Counted from the first letter of the stretch, positions 6,477-16,261 are shown. The stretch is 22,247 nt of DNA from DASPJL01 sp035628645 (GCA_035628645.1 DASPJL010000118.1:1-22247), one strand, 5' to 3'. Numbers and translations: made by a program. The notes: generated from the letters alone by a model not told the origin.

Positions 6477-8444
6477 CTATATCTTTTCAAGTATTATCGT
6501 AAGCTTATTAAAATCAGCGGCTGCATTTACAACTTTTCTGAAGCTTTCGAATTCGCTTTTGCTGAAATTTATCTTTTTATAATATTCGTTGATGTCAATG
6601 ACACAGGTATTGCCTGTCAGGGAATATTTAGAGGTAAATGTAGTAACTCTTTCTCCGTCACCTTCCTGGAAAATATCCATATTTAATATCGATGGATTGG
6701 CAATTTTATATCCTTCCGGAAGTTTCATTGTAATTGTCCTATGGTACAATCTGTTGAAATCGTTTTCCACTTCAGTTTTCCGCTCTTCCTCTTGGTACAT
6801 CTCCATTTGCTGGCCAATTACTTCTCCAATCTTAAATAAATACTTGTCTCCGGCTTTTTGTACTATGTTCTCATCTTTTATGATTGATTTTACAATGAAT
6901 GGCTTCCTCCCAAAATACTCCTGGCCGGCATTTTCAATGGAAATGTCGGATGACTTTAGTTCAGGAAAGTAATTTTCCATCAACATCGTGTTCATTTTTA
7001 CTTTTTCATCTTCTGAATAAAAGGAATAATAAGGCTGAAAGTATTGTGCAAAGTAGCCGCCGAAATTATTTACAATGGTTATTTCTGGATTAACCACATC
7101 TTCGTCAAATGTAATGTCAATATCTAGGTTATGGTAGGTCTTATCATAGGACAGTGCCTCAATAAATCCAACTTTTCCTATGCCTGTTACATAAGATCCC
7201 AGGGTTACTTCTTTTATAAATAAGCCATAATTGTGGGTGAAATTTGGATTTGCAAAACCAAGGCACGTAAACCTGTTGGCAGGTTCCATATACATCTTCG
7301 TTGTGGGTAAATAGATCAGGTAATCTGTCAGGAAAAGATAGGCCTGAAATTCACGGTCAAACTTAAGTTGACTTCTGTTACAAGTCAGCACTATCTGATA
7401 GTCGATTTTAAGTTGATTGAAAATGGCCGCAAATAACTTTACGATCCCTTCTTTGTTCGCCGTTTTCTTATCTAAAATAGTATTTATATCATCCAGCCCT
7501 TTTGCATTATTGTCAATAACTGCAATGTTTGACTTAACATAGAACTCAATATTTTTGATCCTTTCTTCTTCATTGCCAGCCGATTTTAGGTCTATCTGAT
7601 CTATTAGTTTCTTTAACTTTTTTTGCTCACCTGATTCTGAGGGGGCCATTAAATTTTTGTAAATATTTTCGGAAATGTTACCGTAAGTGATGATGTCGTT
7701 GTTATTGTTTATTGAATTTGAACCGATTTTATATATAATACTTTGCAGATTGGTCAAATAGGAAGATTGTTTTTCCTCTTTCAATAATGGCAATGAATCG
7801 AGTTTTGCATAGAGAATATTTTTGTCCGTCGTGGTAGTGTCCTTTTGCAATTCGGGGAAGCCATTATAGGACTTAGACAGGAAGTGTAAATTAGATGGAG
7901 AAATAATTTCAAATTCTATATTTTTTTTATAGAAAGCAGACTGGAAAGTTTCTTTTATGCCAGTATATCTTGGCGCCCTTTTGAGGAGATAAATATGTTC
8001 TATTTCACTCCCTGTTTCTAATCCTTCAAGAGCGAAAAACCTATAAATTACATCTTTTTCTTCGGCTTGTTTTATGTCCTTTTCTGATAAAGTCACCACT
8101 TTCCCTTTGGGACTTATTACCCTTGCTTTATGCATGATAAACTCACCGCCCAGATAAGCGGGGATATAAATTTTGTTATTGTTTTCAATAGCCGTATTTG
8201 AGTTTACCCTGGTTATTTTGTGAAACAGTTTATATTCAACAAGTTCATTTTCGCCTTCAAAGATAAATTCTACCGATTGCTTTTCTTTGAGCACAAGTTC
8301 ATCTAAAGCCGCTTCTTTAGAGCTCAAAGTGTGTAGCTTAGGGGAGTTTTCCCAATCATAATTAATATATTTTGGTGTTTGAGCCTTAACTATGGCTGGA
8401 ACAGCAAAAAGGATGAGAAGGAGTAGTAAATGTTTTCTGTTCAT
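6477..8444 (-). CDS. Exported DUF3857-domain protein with degenerate transglutaminase-like domain
   Basis: 655 residues, ATG start, Sec signal peptide (MNRKHLLLLLILFAVPAIVKAQ). The N-terminal half is DUF3857-like: YKLFHKITRVNSN, then ISPKGKVVTLSEKDI, then GLETGSEIEHIYLLKR at about 141-155. Residues about 295-390 align with the transglutaminase-like core of the neighbour at 8460-10382, but the block with the catalytic Cys (GDCKD in the neighbour) reads ANKEG here, with Lys331 at the Cys position, and no His/Asp pair is obvious. So it keeps the fold but is probably not an enzyme. It is last in a three-gene minus operon, 15 nt after its paralogue; both end in a similar short helix plus ILEKI-type strand. 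Probably periplasmic or cell-surface; function unknown. Confidence 0.85.
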   Translation of the reverse strand: MNRKHLLLLLILFAVPAIVKAQTPKYINYDWENSPKLHTLSSKEAALDELVLKEKQSVEFIFEGENELVEYKLFHKITRVNSNTAIENNNKIYIPAYLGGEFIMHKARVISPKGKVVTLSEKDIKQAEEKDVIYRFFALEGLETGSEIEHIYLLKRAPRYTGIKETFQSAFYKKNIEFEIISPSNLHFLSKSYNGFPELQKDTTTTDKNILYAKLDSLPLLKEEKQSSYLTNLQSIIYKIGSNSINNNNDIITYGNISENIYKNLMAPSESGEQKKLKKLIDQIDLKSAGNEEERIKNIEFYVKSNIAVIDNNAKGLDDINTILDKKTANKEGIVKLFAAIFNQLKIDYQIVLTCNRSQLKFDREFQAYLFLTDYLIYLPTTKMYMEPANRFTCLGFANPNFTHNYGLFIKEVTLGSYVTGIGKVGFIEALSYDKTYHNLDIDITFDEDVVNPEITIVNNFGGYFAQYFQPYYSFYSEDEKVKMNTMLMENYFPELKSSDISIENAGQEYFGRKPFIVKSIIKDENIVQKAGDKYLFKIGEVIGQQMEMYQEEERKTEVENDFNRLYHRTITMKLPEGYKIANPSILNMDIFQEGDGERVTTFTSKYSLTGNTCVIDINEYYKKINFSKSEFESFRKVVNAAADFNKLTIILEKI

Positions 8445-8459
8445 ATGTTTATAAATAAG

Positions 8460-10382
8460 TTATTTGATTTTCTCCAGCACAATTAGTTCGGAGTATGTTT
8501 TTCTAAGTGTGCGAATGAAGCTGTTCCATTGTTCGAACTCTTTCTTTTTCATAATTAAAAAATTGTAATAGATCTTTTGCTCCAATATTAAATGCCCGTT
8601 TTCCTGGCGATGATTGGTTTCGAAACCAAATCGTTCGTCCAGAAATTTTGCAGGCGATGGCAGGAAGGAAACTTTATATCCTTCAGGTATTTTTAATTTT
8701 ATGATACTGGTTTTGATTTCTTTGAAGTCTTTCTCCACGTCAAAGTTTCGGTTGTTCTTGATCTCCTCTATAAAAAAATCTTTGTTGAGGTTAAGGTTAA
8801 CATATATTTCATCCGTACTGCTTTTGAAATAATCCTCCACATTGAATTTATAGTCTATTCTAAGCGCCTTGTCCCTGTCATTTAAGTGGATAAGATCAAA
8901 AGAATCTAGCAGGAACTTATTATTGCCCTTTGTTAACACTGCCTTAAGCAGTTTCTCTTTTTCATATCTGTGGTCCCTTAGACGCTCCGTCAGGTATATT
9001 TTGTTGTATCCCGAATAATATGCAGATGCTTTGCCAAGTATTTTATTGTCTTTTATTTCAATGAATACAGAATCCAGCACCTGATTTTGATCCATTGGAA
9101 TCACCGGGACTTCCTTGATTTCAAGATGTGTGCTGTCCATCCCTATCATGGCCTGCTTTCCCTGAATAAAACCATTAGAAAAACCAAATGGAAGAAAGCT
9201 AGCCGTAGCATCTAGAAAATAGTAGCTGCTGTCCTTGACATAAGTTGCAATCATATGATTGTCCACATGAGGTGTTGGTATATCTTCGTATCGATATGGA
9301 ATGTGGCGGCTGCCAATCCAGGTAAGGTGAGAAGGGATGTCTGCATAGGTAAGCATTTTGGTAATAATGCTGGCCATGTCCTTGCAATCGCCATAACGCC
9401 GGTCAAATACGGTTTTAGCGCTGCGGGGAACAAACCCGCCCATACCGTCTTCAATGGCTATATATTTTATATGATCCTGCACCCAATAGTAGATTTTCTT
9501 TACTTTTTCAGCTTCGTCTTTACAGTCTTGGGTTAAGGAATCCACCAATGTTTTAAGCTCGGGACTGTGTTCCTTGTTTGAATTTTTTGAAATGGTATAG
9601 TACCAATTATAAAGATCTTTGGAAGTTTTCAACAGAGGATAGTTTTTTCCATCTATATTATAAGACTTTACCCAGGCAACCATATGCCCTAAAGAATACA
9701 AATAATTCGGGGCGTTCTCTTCATTTCGGTAAGCTTTTAGGTTATTTACCTGCCAGGTGTATACTACTTTGTTCTTTTTAGCAATTTTTGTGAACGTGAT
9801 AACAGAGTCCGGCACATTGAAAATCTTCCATCCTAATTCTACATCCGGATCAGTTACTATACTGTAAATAGACTGAATTACAGGAATATGTTGGTCAAAA
9901 TAAAAGGCCGGAATGATCTGAGGATGAGAAATGTCCTGTAGAAAATGCAGGTTGGTTCTTGCGCCTTCTATCAGAGATGGAAACAAAAAAGATATGTTTT
10001 TAGAACCATCGTAAAACACGTTTTTGCTCAGTCCTTCGGTAGTTTTAAAATCTTTAACTTTTAACACTTTATAGTTGCTTTTAACAGGAAGAAATGTAGA
10101 AGCCTGAATGTCTGTTATTTTACTAAAATCATTATAATCAATAGAATATTCTGAAAACAGTCCTGCCCTGTTGTCCAGCAACATTCTTTCCTGGATTGAA
10201 TGCGTTGATATTTTCAAGGCTTTGTCTACAATATCAATATTGAGTTCCTGGAAGTTTTTCAGGTAAACGGCCCCTTCTGTCGGGTATTTCTTCTTTAAAA
10301 TTTTATACTCCGCATTGATTTGTCCAAAACTGTTAAAAGCAAGGAGGAGGAAGAAAACGAGATAATAAAAATTCTTTGCCAA
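8460..10382 (-). CDS. Exported DUF3857/transglutaminase-like protein with intact triad
   Basis: 640 residues. The start is a TTG, 2 nt after the TAA of the upstream gene. An in-frame stop lies five codons upstream with no ATG or GTG between, and the signal peptide begins at once (MAKNFYYLVFFLLLAFNSFGQ), so the TTG is effectively forced. The N-terminal region is DUF3857-like beta-sandwich. The transglutaminase-like domain is at about 285-395: RRYGDCKDMASIITKML with C333, PHVDNHMIATYV with H376, and YYFLDATASFLPFG with D391, a complete Cys-His-Asp set. The C-terminal part is beta-rich and resembles the end of the downstream paralogue. Possible activities are transglutaminase, peptidase or amidase; the family's reaction is not established. 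Expected outside the cytosol, translated together with the TPR/YwqK protein. Confidence 0.88.
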   Translation of the reverse strand: MAKNFYYLVFFLLLAFNSFGQINAEYKILKKKYPTEGAVYLKNFQELNIDIVDKALKISTHSIQERMLLDNRAGLFSEYSIDYNDFSKITDIQASTFLPVKSNYKVLKVKDFKTTEGLSKNVFYDGSKNISFLFPSLIEGARTNLHFLQDISHPQIIPAFYFDQHIPVIQSIYSIVTDPDVELGWKIFNVPDSVITFTKIAKKNKVVYTWQVNNLKAYRNEENAPNYLYSLGHMVAWVKSYNIDGKNYPLLKTSKDLYNWYYTISKNSNKEHSPELKTLVDSLTQDCKDEAEKVKKIYYWVQDHIKYIAIEDGMGGFVPRSAKTVFDRRYGDCKDMASIITKMLTYADIPSHLTWIGSRHIPYRYEDIPTPHVDNHMIATYVKDSSYYFLDATASFLPFGFSNGFIQGKQAMIGMDSTHLEIKEVPVIPMDQNQVLDSVFIEIKDNKILGKASAYYSGYNKIYLTERLRDHRYEKEKLLKAVLTKGNNKFLLDSFDLIHLNDRDKALRIDYKFNVEDYFKSSTDEIYVNLNLNKDFFIEEIKNNRNFDVEKDFKEIKTSIIKLKIPEGYKVSFLPSPAKFLDERFGFETNHRQENGHLILEQKIYYNFLIMKKKEFEQWNSFIRTLRKTYSELIVLEKIK

Positions 10383-10384
10383 TT

Positions 10385-13300
10385 TTAGTATGTTTTAAGA
10401 TTAGTGGCTTTGCCAGAATCGTAAGTTACTTTCTTTACTAATTTGCCCTGAGGATTGTAAAATTCAGCTTCGCCATGAAGCTCATTTAATCTGTAATTTT
10501 CTTTTTTCTCTAATTTTCCATCGGGATAATAAGTTTTAGCAACGCCATGTAGCTGATCAAAATAGTAATTTTTTTCAGTTTTGAGCTTTCCATTCAAGTA
10601 ATATTCCTGGTTTAGCCCATGGGTATTCCCTTCTTTAAAAGGGCTTTTTTCTATGATATTTCCCTGGGAGGAATATTCAAAGTAGTCGCCGTCGTATGCC
10701 CTTTTGACTATTCCATATTCCATGGATTTTTTCCCGTTTTTATAGAATGCAACCAATTTATAAGTGCCACCGGAAACATCAATAGGAGTGACCAGTTTGC
10801 CACTAGCATCATTATAAGAATAGGCCATTACCTGCCCTTTATGGTAATCTTTCACAAATTGCAATTCTCCAAGCTCGTCGTAATAGTAAGCCCGTCCTTC
10901 CGCTTCATCATTTGCATAATTCCTTTTAACAATGATTTGTCCGTTTTCATGATAATATTTCATTTCTCCTTCCAGGAGCCCGTTAATATAGAACTCTTCT
11001 CTTTGGATTTTCCCATTGGCAAAATAAGTAGACCATTTTCCATCCTTTTTACCATAAACATAATTGCCTTCCGTAGTTAATTTTCCATTTTCATACCATT
11101 TCCATAATCCATGAAGTTCGTCATTAAAATAAGTGCCTTCACTACTGATTTTTCCGTCGTAATCATACCAAATTACTTTTCCATGTAACTCACCGAGAAT
11201 AAATTTCCCTTTGAAAAAGGGTTTGCCATTGTTGTAAGTAGTTACATATTCTCCGGTACCATTTGGTATTAGAATGGTTTGAGTTACTTTACCCGTAGTG
11301 TCGTAAAAAATTGATTTTTGCTGAAGGTGATCCGAAAAGTAGTTTTCTTTGAAGAGTTTTCCGGATGTATCATAATATTGTTGATAACCATTATATTGAT
11401 CGCGGAAATAATATAATCTTGATTGAAGGGTTCCATCGATATAATAAGTGTTCCAATATCCCTCCTTTAAGCCATTTTTATACCAGCCCTCCTCTTGAAT
11501 TTTTCCATTGGGATAGAAATAAGTGTAAGGGCCTTCTTTGACATCCTTTACGAAATTGTTTTCGTATTTTAAGGTTCCGTTTTTATAGAAATTCTGACTT
11601 TTACCTTCCAGGCTTCCTTCCTTATAATTTTCTATGGCGGAAAGATTGCCGAGTTCATCGTAGAATTTCCATTGTCCGTTTTTCTCGTCTTTTATCAGTT
11701 TACCTTCAGCTACTTTTTTGCGATTAGACGAATAACCAATGTAATCAAAATTTCCTTTGCCATTTTCATCTTGTTTGAGGATCTCGCCTGATTGGTTAAG
11801 GTATTTATAATCAACCAACAGCCCATTGGAATACTTAGATTCTAAATACAGCTTTCCTTCATCATCATAGTATTTTACCAAACCTTCTATTTTCCCTTCT
11901 TCATTATAATTGTCTTCTTCCTGCAATATTCCGTTTTCATAGGTAAGCCATTTTCCTGCTAGTTTGTCCTCTTTATAATTTCCTTCCTGGGCTAACTTGC
12001 CGTTAATGTCATATTTTTTGAACGGGCCTTCCGTCATTCCATTTACATACTTTAAAGTCGTTGAAATTTTGCCGTTCCTATAATAAGTTATATAATCACC
12101 GGAGAGCTGCCCCTTTGTAAAATGCTTTTTAACGGCTAAGGTTCCATTGTCATAATACTCATACACAGTATCTGTTACTTCTCCTGAAGTATATTTTGCC
12201 ACATAATGTTTTAGCTTATCGTCTACAGAATAAAATGAATAATAATTGCCATCCAGCTTGCCATCTTTAAAATAAATTTCACTTTCAAGTCCGCCGGCTT
12301 TGGTGTATTCCTTTTGGACTCCTTGCTGGGTTCCGTGGTTGTAGCTGCCCTCTCGTTGCAAAGTGCCGTCCGGGAAAAATACTTTGAAAACCCCGTGAGC
12401 TTCTCCATTTAAATAATTGGATTGACTTAAAAGCTTTCCTTGGGGCGTGTAAAAATTCCAAAGCCCTTCTTTTTTACCTTCCTTATTATTTGAACCCTTG
12501 GAATGAAGTGCACCATTTTCCTGATAGTATTCAAGGTATCCGATGAAGTTTTTTATTTCAGGGTTATAATGACCTATGCTTGACAGGGTATGAGACTTTG
12601 GGTCATAAAAATGCTGTACTTCCTGCTTTTTACCATTAAAATCAATCAATCGGGTTTCCTGTATTTCATTTAAATAGGCAGGCGCCCATTCAACAAAATC
12701 ATCTATGGCGGACTGGTTCTTTTTTACAAGTTTCTTGTGCTCTTCACTTTGGCTAGATTGCAAAGTGTAATAAGTGAAACCGGGAAATTTATTGTTTTCA
12801 ATCATAGCCTTAAAGAACGGCACATAAGTTTGCATCCAAAATCCTTTGTCGTCTTTATTATATTCCAGTTGAGTAAATAAGGCATAGCTCTGTTTGACAG
12901 CGGCAAGGTTCGTTTTTACAGGCACCTTAAACTCCTTGGATAAGGCAGCATAATTACTGATGATTAAGTCAAGTTCTTCAAAATCGTCCGGTCCCTCCGG
13001 GGAAAGGTTGATATTCAACGGTGTTCTTTCATATTTGGAAGATACCATTTCATTTATATGTCTTAGAACAGCTAAAGACCTCTCGGTGTTAGGCTCCAGG
13101 ATGAGAAATGTATAATAAGAAAGCACTGCCTGGCTTGTTTTTCCTTCTGCGGCCGCAAGCAAACCTAAGTTAATGTGTGTATTTGTATAATAAGGATTTA
13201 ATAAAGCGGATTTCTTGTACATTTCAAGGGCTTCGGAAATTTTATCCATTGCCCTGAACGCCACTCCTTTGTTATAATATAATAAGTAATATTTCGGGTA

Positions 13301-13729
13301 TTTCTTCAGTCCTTCATCAAGTGTTTTTAAAGCTTCTTCGTTTTTTTTCAAAGCATTTAATGCAACACTCAGGTTATTATAGAAAAGATGTTCGTTGTCA
13401 GAGTTATGCGCAAGTCCCTCTTCGCAGACGGAAGCCGCTTTCTCATATTCTTTCAGGTTTATCAAGACTAAAGACTTTTGCAATAGTGCATCCATATAAA
13501 GGGTGTCATTGCGGTCTATTTTTTCCAATTCCTCCAGCGATTCTTTAAACTTTTCATCTCCATATAGTTCTATGGATTTTGAATAAATAGCGCTGGAATT
13601 GATTGGTTCGGTAATACTTTGCCCAAAACCTATCTGACAAATCAATAATGTAGCCAGGGTAGTTAGATAATGGACTCCTTTGAGAGTCAATTTCTTAAAA
13701 AGAAAAATGAAAAGTATTTGTTTAAGCAT
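10385..13729 (-). CDS. Giant exported protein: TPR repeats plus about 30 YwqK/MORN_2-type repeats
   Basis: 1114 residues from the ATG at 13729; the frame extends to a TTG at 13789 (1134 residues), and a TTG at 13690 would also leave a signal peptide (VHYLTTLATLLICQIGFGQ region). Residues about 78-215 are TPR helices (KSLVLINLKEYEKAASVCEEG and following). A linker domain follows, then from about 401 to the end near 30 tandem units of 23-25 residues with consensus YY.NGKL..EG.Y..G...G.W..Y, the YwqK/MORN_2 repeat. Such repeats form long beta-structures. The annotation 'YwqK antitoxin' seen for small relatives gives no guide here. First gene of the operon with the two DUF3857 proteins (2-nt and 15-nt gaps). 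Likely a secreted or surface scaffold working with them; no ligand or enzyme site is visible. Confidence 0.88.
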   Translation of the reverse strand: MLKQILFIFLFKKLTLKGVHYLTTLATLLICQIGFGQSITEPINSSAIYSKSIELYGDEKFKESLEELEKIDRNDTLYMDALLQKSLVLINLKEYEKAASVCEEGLAHNSDNEHLFYNNLSVALNALKKNEEALKTLDEGLKKYPKYYLLYYNKGVAFRAMDKISEALEMYKKSALLNPYYTNTHINLGLLAAAEGKTSQAVLSYYTFLILEPNTERSLAVLRHINEMVSSKYERTPLNINLSPEGPDDFEELDLIISNYAALSKEFKVPVKTNLAAVKQSYALFTQLEYNKDDKGFWMQTYVPFFKAMIENNKFPGFTYYTLQSSQSEEHKKLVKKNQSAIDDFVEWAPAYLNEIQETRLIDFNGKKQEVQHFYDPKSHTLSSIGHYNPEIKNFIGYLEYYQENGALHSKGSNNKEGKKEGLWNFYTPQGKLLSQSNYLNGEAHGVFKVFFPDGTLQREGSYNHGTQQGVQKEYTKAGGLESEIYFKDGKLDGNYYSFYSVDDKLKHYVAKYTSGEVTDTVYEYYDNGTLAVKKHFTKGQLSGDYITYYRNGKISTTLKYVNGMTEGPFKKYDINGKLAQEGNYKEDKLAGKWLTYENGILQEEDNYNEEGKIEGLVKYYDDEGKLYLESKYSNGLLVDYKYLNQSGEILKQDENGKGNFDYIGYSSNRKKVAEGKLIKDEKNGQWKFYDELGNLSAIENYKEGSLEGKSQNFYKNGTLKYENNFVKDVKEGPYTYFYPNGKIQEEGWYKNGLKEGYWNTYYIDGTLQSRLYYFRDQYNGYQQYYDTSGKLFKENYFSDHLQQKSIFYDTTGKVTQTILIPNGTGEYVTTYNNGKPFFKGKFILGELHGKVIWYDYDGKISSEGTYFNDELHGLWKWYENGKLTTEGNYVYGKKDGKWSTYFANGKIQREEFYINGLLEGEMKYYHENGQIIVKRNYANDEAEGRAYYYDELGELQFVKDYHKGQVMAYSYNDASGKLVTPIDVSGGTYKLVAFYKNGKKSMEYGIVKRAYDGDYFEYSSQGNIIEKSPFKEGNTHGLNQEYYLNGKLKTEKNYYFDQLHGVAKTYYPDGKLEKKENYRLNELHGEAEFYNPQGKLVKKVTYDSGKATNLKTY

Positions 13730-14188
13730 TGCATGAAGTATTAGTAAAAAATATTTGTTTGCTTGGGAGTTTATTTTGATTAAAACCAAACTTCACCCCA
13801 TAACAGAACTTGTTTTTTTGACGATAAATCGACGATAGGTTGATCAGGACAAAGGAAATACTAGAAAATTCTATAAGCAACAGAAAAGTAATTTTTTTTA
13901 CTTAAAAAATGTAGCAGAACTTACTTGTGAGACGGTTTTAAACATAGGACGATCCGTTTAAAATACCTTAAAATATTTATTCAATGAAAATCTATTATGT
14001 TTTTCCTCTTATATCAAATAAATTCGAAGCCAATAAAATGATTAGCTTTTGGTTAAAATAAATACCTATTAAACATCTATATGTTATGTGTTATTAAAAG
14101 AATCCAAGCGTCTAATGAACTGATTATATAAAAAAGTAAGGAGTTTAAGTAAACTTCCTAAAACCACATATTCAAAATCAATTAACGA
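13730..14188. other. Divergent intergenic region (459 bp)
   Basis: AT-rich spacer between the minus-strand TPR/YwqK operon and the plus-strand dcp gene, so it should hold both promoters. I found no convincing Bacteroidota TTG/TAnnTTTG promoter pair on either strand. Structures seen: TTTTAAAC / GTTTAAAA at 13936-13943 and 13956-13963 (12-nt loop); AAGTAA / TTACTT at 13886-13903; and a leader hairpin at 14139-14159. No ORF or RNA gene is recognised. Confidence 0.6.
14139..14159 (+). other. Leader hairpin upstream of dcp
   Basis: AGGAGTTTA pairs with TAAACTTCCT around a 2-nt AG turn, with one bulged T, ending 29 nt before the dcp ATG. The arm contains AGGAG, but too far from the ATG to act as its SD. 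Possibly a 5' UTR structure; role unproven. Confidence 0.3.
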
Positions 14189-16225
14189 ATGAACCCGCTA
14201 TTAAATAAATTCAATACCCCTTTTGAAACTCCACCATTTGAGTCAATTAAGACAGAACATTTTTTGCCAGCTATTCAGGAGGCCATTAAACTAGGAAAAG
14301 AAGAGGTGAAAAGGATTGCCTCAAGTAAAGAAGAGCCTGATTTTGAGAATACTGTAGAGGCATTAGAAACAAGTGGAGATCTGGTGGGGTTAATTTCAGG
14401 CATTTTTTTTAATCTGAATTCTGCCGAAACAAACGATGAAATACAGAAAATTGCCCGTGATATTTCTCCTTTGTTGTCAGAATACTCTAACGATATTATG
14501 TTGGATGAGGCGCTCTTTAGGAGAATAAAGACTGTTTGGGGAGAAAAGGATAAGCTCATTCTTTCACCTGAAGAAAAAACTTTGCTTGAAAAAACATACA
14601 AAAGCTTTGTGCGCAATGGCGCCAACCTAAGTGATGACCAAAAGCAAAAATTAAGAGAGATTGACAAAGAATTGTCCCAGCTTTCATTGGTTTTTGGCGA
14701 GCATGTACTGAAGGAGACCAATAGCTTTACCATGCAGGTTACTAATCCAAAGGATTTATCCGGCTTGCCTGACCATGTCGTAGAAGCCGCGGCTATGACT
14801 GCTAAAGAAACAGGAAAGGAGGGAAGCTGGGTCTTTACCTTACAGTTTCCCAGTTATATTCCTTTTATGACTTATGCTGACAATCGGCAGTTGCGCGAAA
14901 AAATGTTCCGCGCTTACGGTTCAAAAGCTTTTAAAGGCGATGAAAATGACAATCAGGAAATTATTTTAAAGAAAGTCCGTCTGCGTCATGAAAGGGCAAA
15001 TCTCTTGGGATATAAGTCACATGGAGATTTTGTGCTCGAAGAGCGTATGGCCGAGTCACCGGCTAAAGTAATGGATTTTCTGGATAATCTTCTTAGGTAT
15101 GCCAAGCCTGTAGCTGCAAAAGAAGTAGAGGAACTGACAGCATACGCGAAGTCTATCGGAGGGCCTGCGAAATTGGAGAAATGGGATATTGCTTATTACT
15201 CAGAAAAGCTGAAAAAAGAAAAATATGCCATAGATGATGAAATGCTCAAGCCTTATTTTAAACTGGAAAATGTAATTGACGGGGTTTTTCAGGTAGCAGG
15301 AAGACTGTATGGTTTGCAGTTTAAGGAGCTGAAAAATGTGCAGGTCTATCATCCTGATGTAAAAGTATATGAAGTGTTGGATGAGCTTAACCAGCACACC
15401 GCAGTTTTCTATGCTGATTTTTTCCCCAGACCTGGCAAGAGAAACGGCGCCTGGATGACCTCCTTCCGGGGTCAGCAGAAAGTGGGTAAGAAGGATGTGC
15501 GTCCGCATGTTTCTATTGTGTGCAATTTTACCAAGCCAACAAGCTCAAAACCTTCTTTACTTACTTTTAATGAAGTAACCACCCTGTTCCATGAATTTGG
15601 CCATGCCTTACATGGTATTCTTGCTGATGGAAAATATGAAAGCCTATCGGGTACCAGCGTTTATTGGGATTTTGTAGAGCTGCCCTCGCAGGTGTTGGAA
15701 AATTGGGTATATGAAAAGGAAAGCCTGGATATGTTTGCAAGGCATTATGAAACAGGCGAGACAATTTCTCAGGAACTCATAAAGAAAATAAAGGAAAGCG
15801 CCAATTTCATGGAAGCTTATCAGACTGTAAGGCAGGTAGGACTTGCCAGACTGGACATGGGCTGGCATATCGGAAAAGCGCTGGAAGTTAAAGACGTAGG
15901 CACTTATGAACAAGAGCTCTTAAAAGAAACAGAGTTAATGACTCCTGTGGAGGGTACCAGTACCAGCGCGTCTTTCTCTCACATTTTCCAGGGCGGATAT
16001 TCCTCAGGTTATTACAGCTATAAATGGGCCGAAGTGTTGGATGCCGATGCGTTTGAGTTTTTCCAGGAAAATGGAATCTTCAATAAAGACACCGCAGACC
16101 TGTTCAAAAAACATGTATTGAGCGCAGGAGGAAGTGAACACCCTATGGAACTTTACAAAAGATTCCGGGGAAAAGAACCTTCTCCGGAAGCCTTGCTAAG
16201 AAGAACAGGGATGTTGACGAAATAA
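14189..16225 (+). CDS. dcp: Peptidyl-dipeptidase Dcp (M3 zinc metallopeptidase)
   Basis: 678 residues, close to E. coli Dcp (about 680). No signal peptide, so cytosolic form. Begins MNPLLNKFNTPFETPPFESI, typical of the subfamily. Helical N-terminal half caps the active-site channel. The zinc motif is HEFGH at 468-472 with the third ligand E497 in DFVELPSQ, the same spacing as H470/H474/E499 in E. coli Dcp. The substrate-loop region GTSTSASFSHIFQGGYSSGYYSYKWAEVLDADAF (about 590-623) holds the conserved His/Tyr that stabilise the transition state in M3 enzymes. Dcp removes dipeptides from the C-terminus of short peptides in peptide turnover. Monocistronic, followed 4 nt after its stop by the palindromic repeat, which likely ends its transcript. 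Confidence 0.95.
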   Translation: MNPLLNKFNTPFETPPFESIKTEHFLPAIQEAIKLGKEEVKRIASSKEEPDFENTVEALETSGDLVGLISGIFFNLNSAETNDEIQKIARDISPLLSEYSNDIMLDEALFRRIKTVWGEKDKLILSPEEKTLLEKTYKSFVRNGANLSDDQKQKLREIDKELSQLSLVFGEHVLKETNSFTMQVTNPKDLSGLPDHVVEAAAMTAKETGKEGSWVFTLQFPSYIPFMTYADNRQLREKMFRAYGSKAFKGDENDNQEIILKKVRLRHERANLLGYKSHGDFVLEERMAESPAKVMDFLDNLLRYAKPVAAKEVEELTAYAKSIGGPAKLEKWDIAYYSEKLKKEKYAIDDEMLKPYFKLENVIDGVFQVAGRLYGLQFKELKNVQVYHPDVKVYEVLDELNQHTAVFYADFFPRPGKRNGAWMTSFRGQQKVGKKDVRPHVSIVCNFTKPTSSKPSLLTFNEVTTLFHEFGHALHGILADGKYESLSGTSVYWDFVELPSQVLENWVYEKESLDMFARHYETGETISQELIKKIKESANFMEAYQTVRQVGLARLDMGWHIGKALEVKDVGTYEQELLKETELMTPVEGTSTSASFSHIFQGGYSSGYYSYKWAEVLDADAFEFFQENGIFNKDTADLFKKHVLSAGGSEHPMELYKRFRGKEPSPEALLRRTGMLTK

Positions 16226-16228
16226 GCC

Positions 16229-16261
16229 AGCGATGACATCCCTCAAAGGGATGTCATCGCT
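16229..16261. repeat. REP-like palindrome, copy 2 (RAYT 3' side)
   Basis: Same 31-nt core as copy 1 (16230-16260), extended by one A/T pair to 15-bp arms. It lies between the convergent stop codons of dcp (core starts 4 nt after TAA) and the RAYT gene (core ends 5 nt from its TAG). The loop reads CAA on the plus strand as in the other copies. Confidence 0.95.

Noticed and set aside
10619..11080. 153-codon plus-strand frame inside the YwqK gene
   Set aside because: It is an antisense shadow of the repeat codons; the sense strand carries a clear repeat protein with a signal peptide.
10385..13729. Dense repeated DNA that might suggest a repeat array or CRISPR
   Set aside because: The periodicity (about 70-75 nt) is that of protein repeats of 23-25 residues in one long open frame, with diverged DNA between units and no constant spacers.
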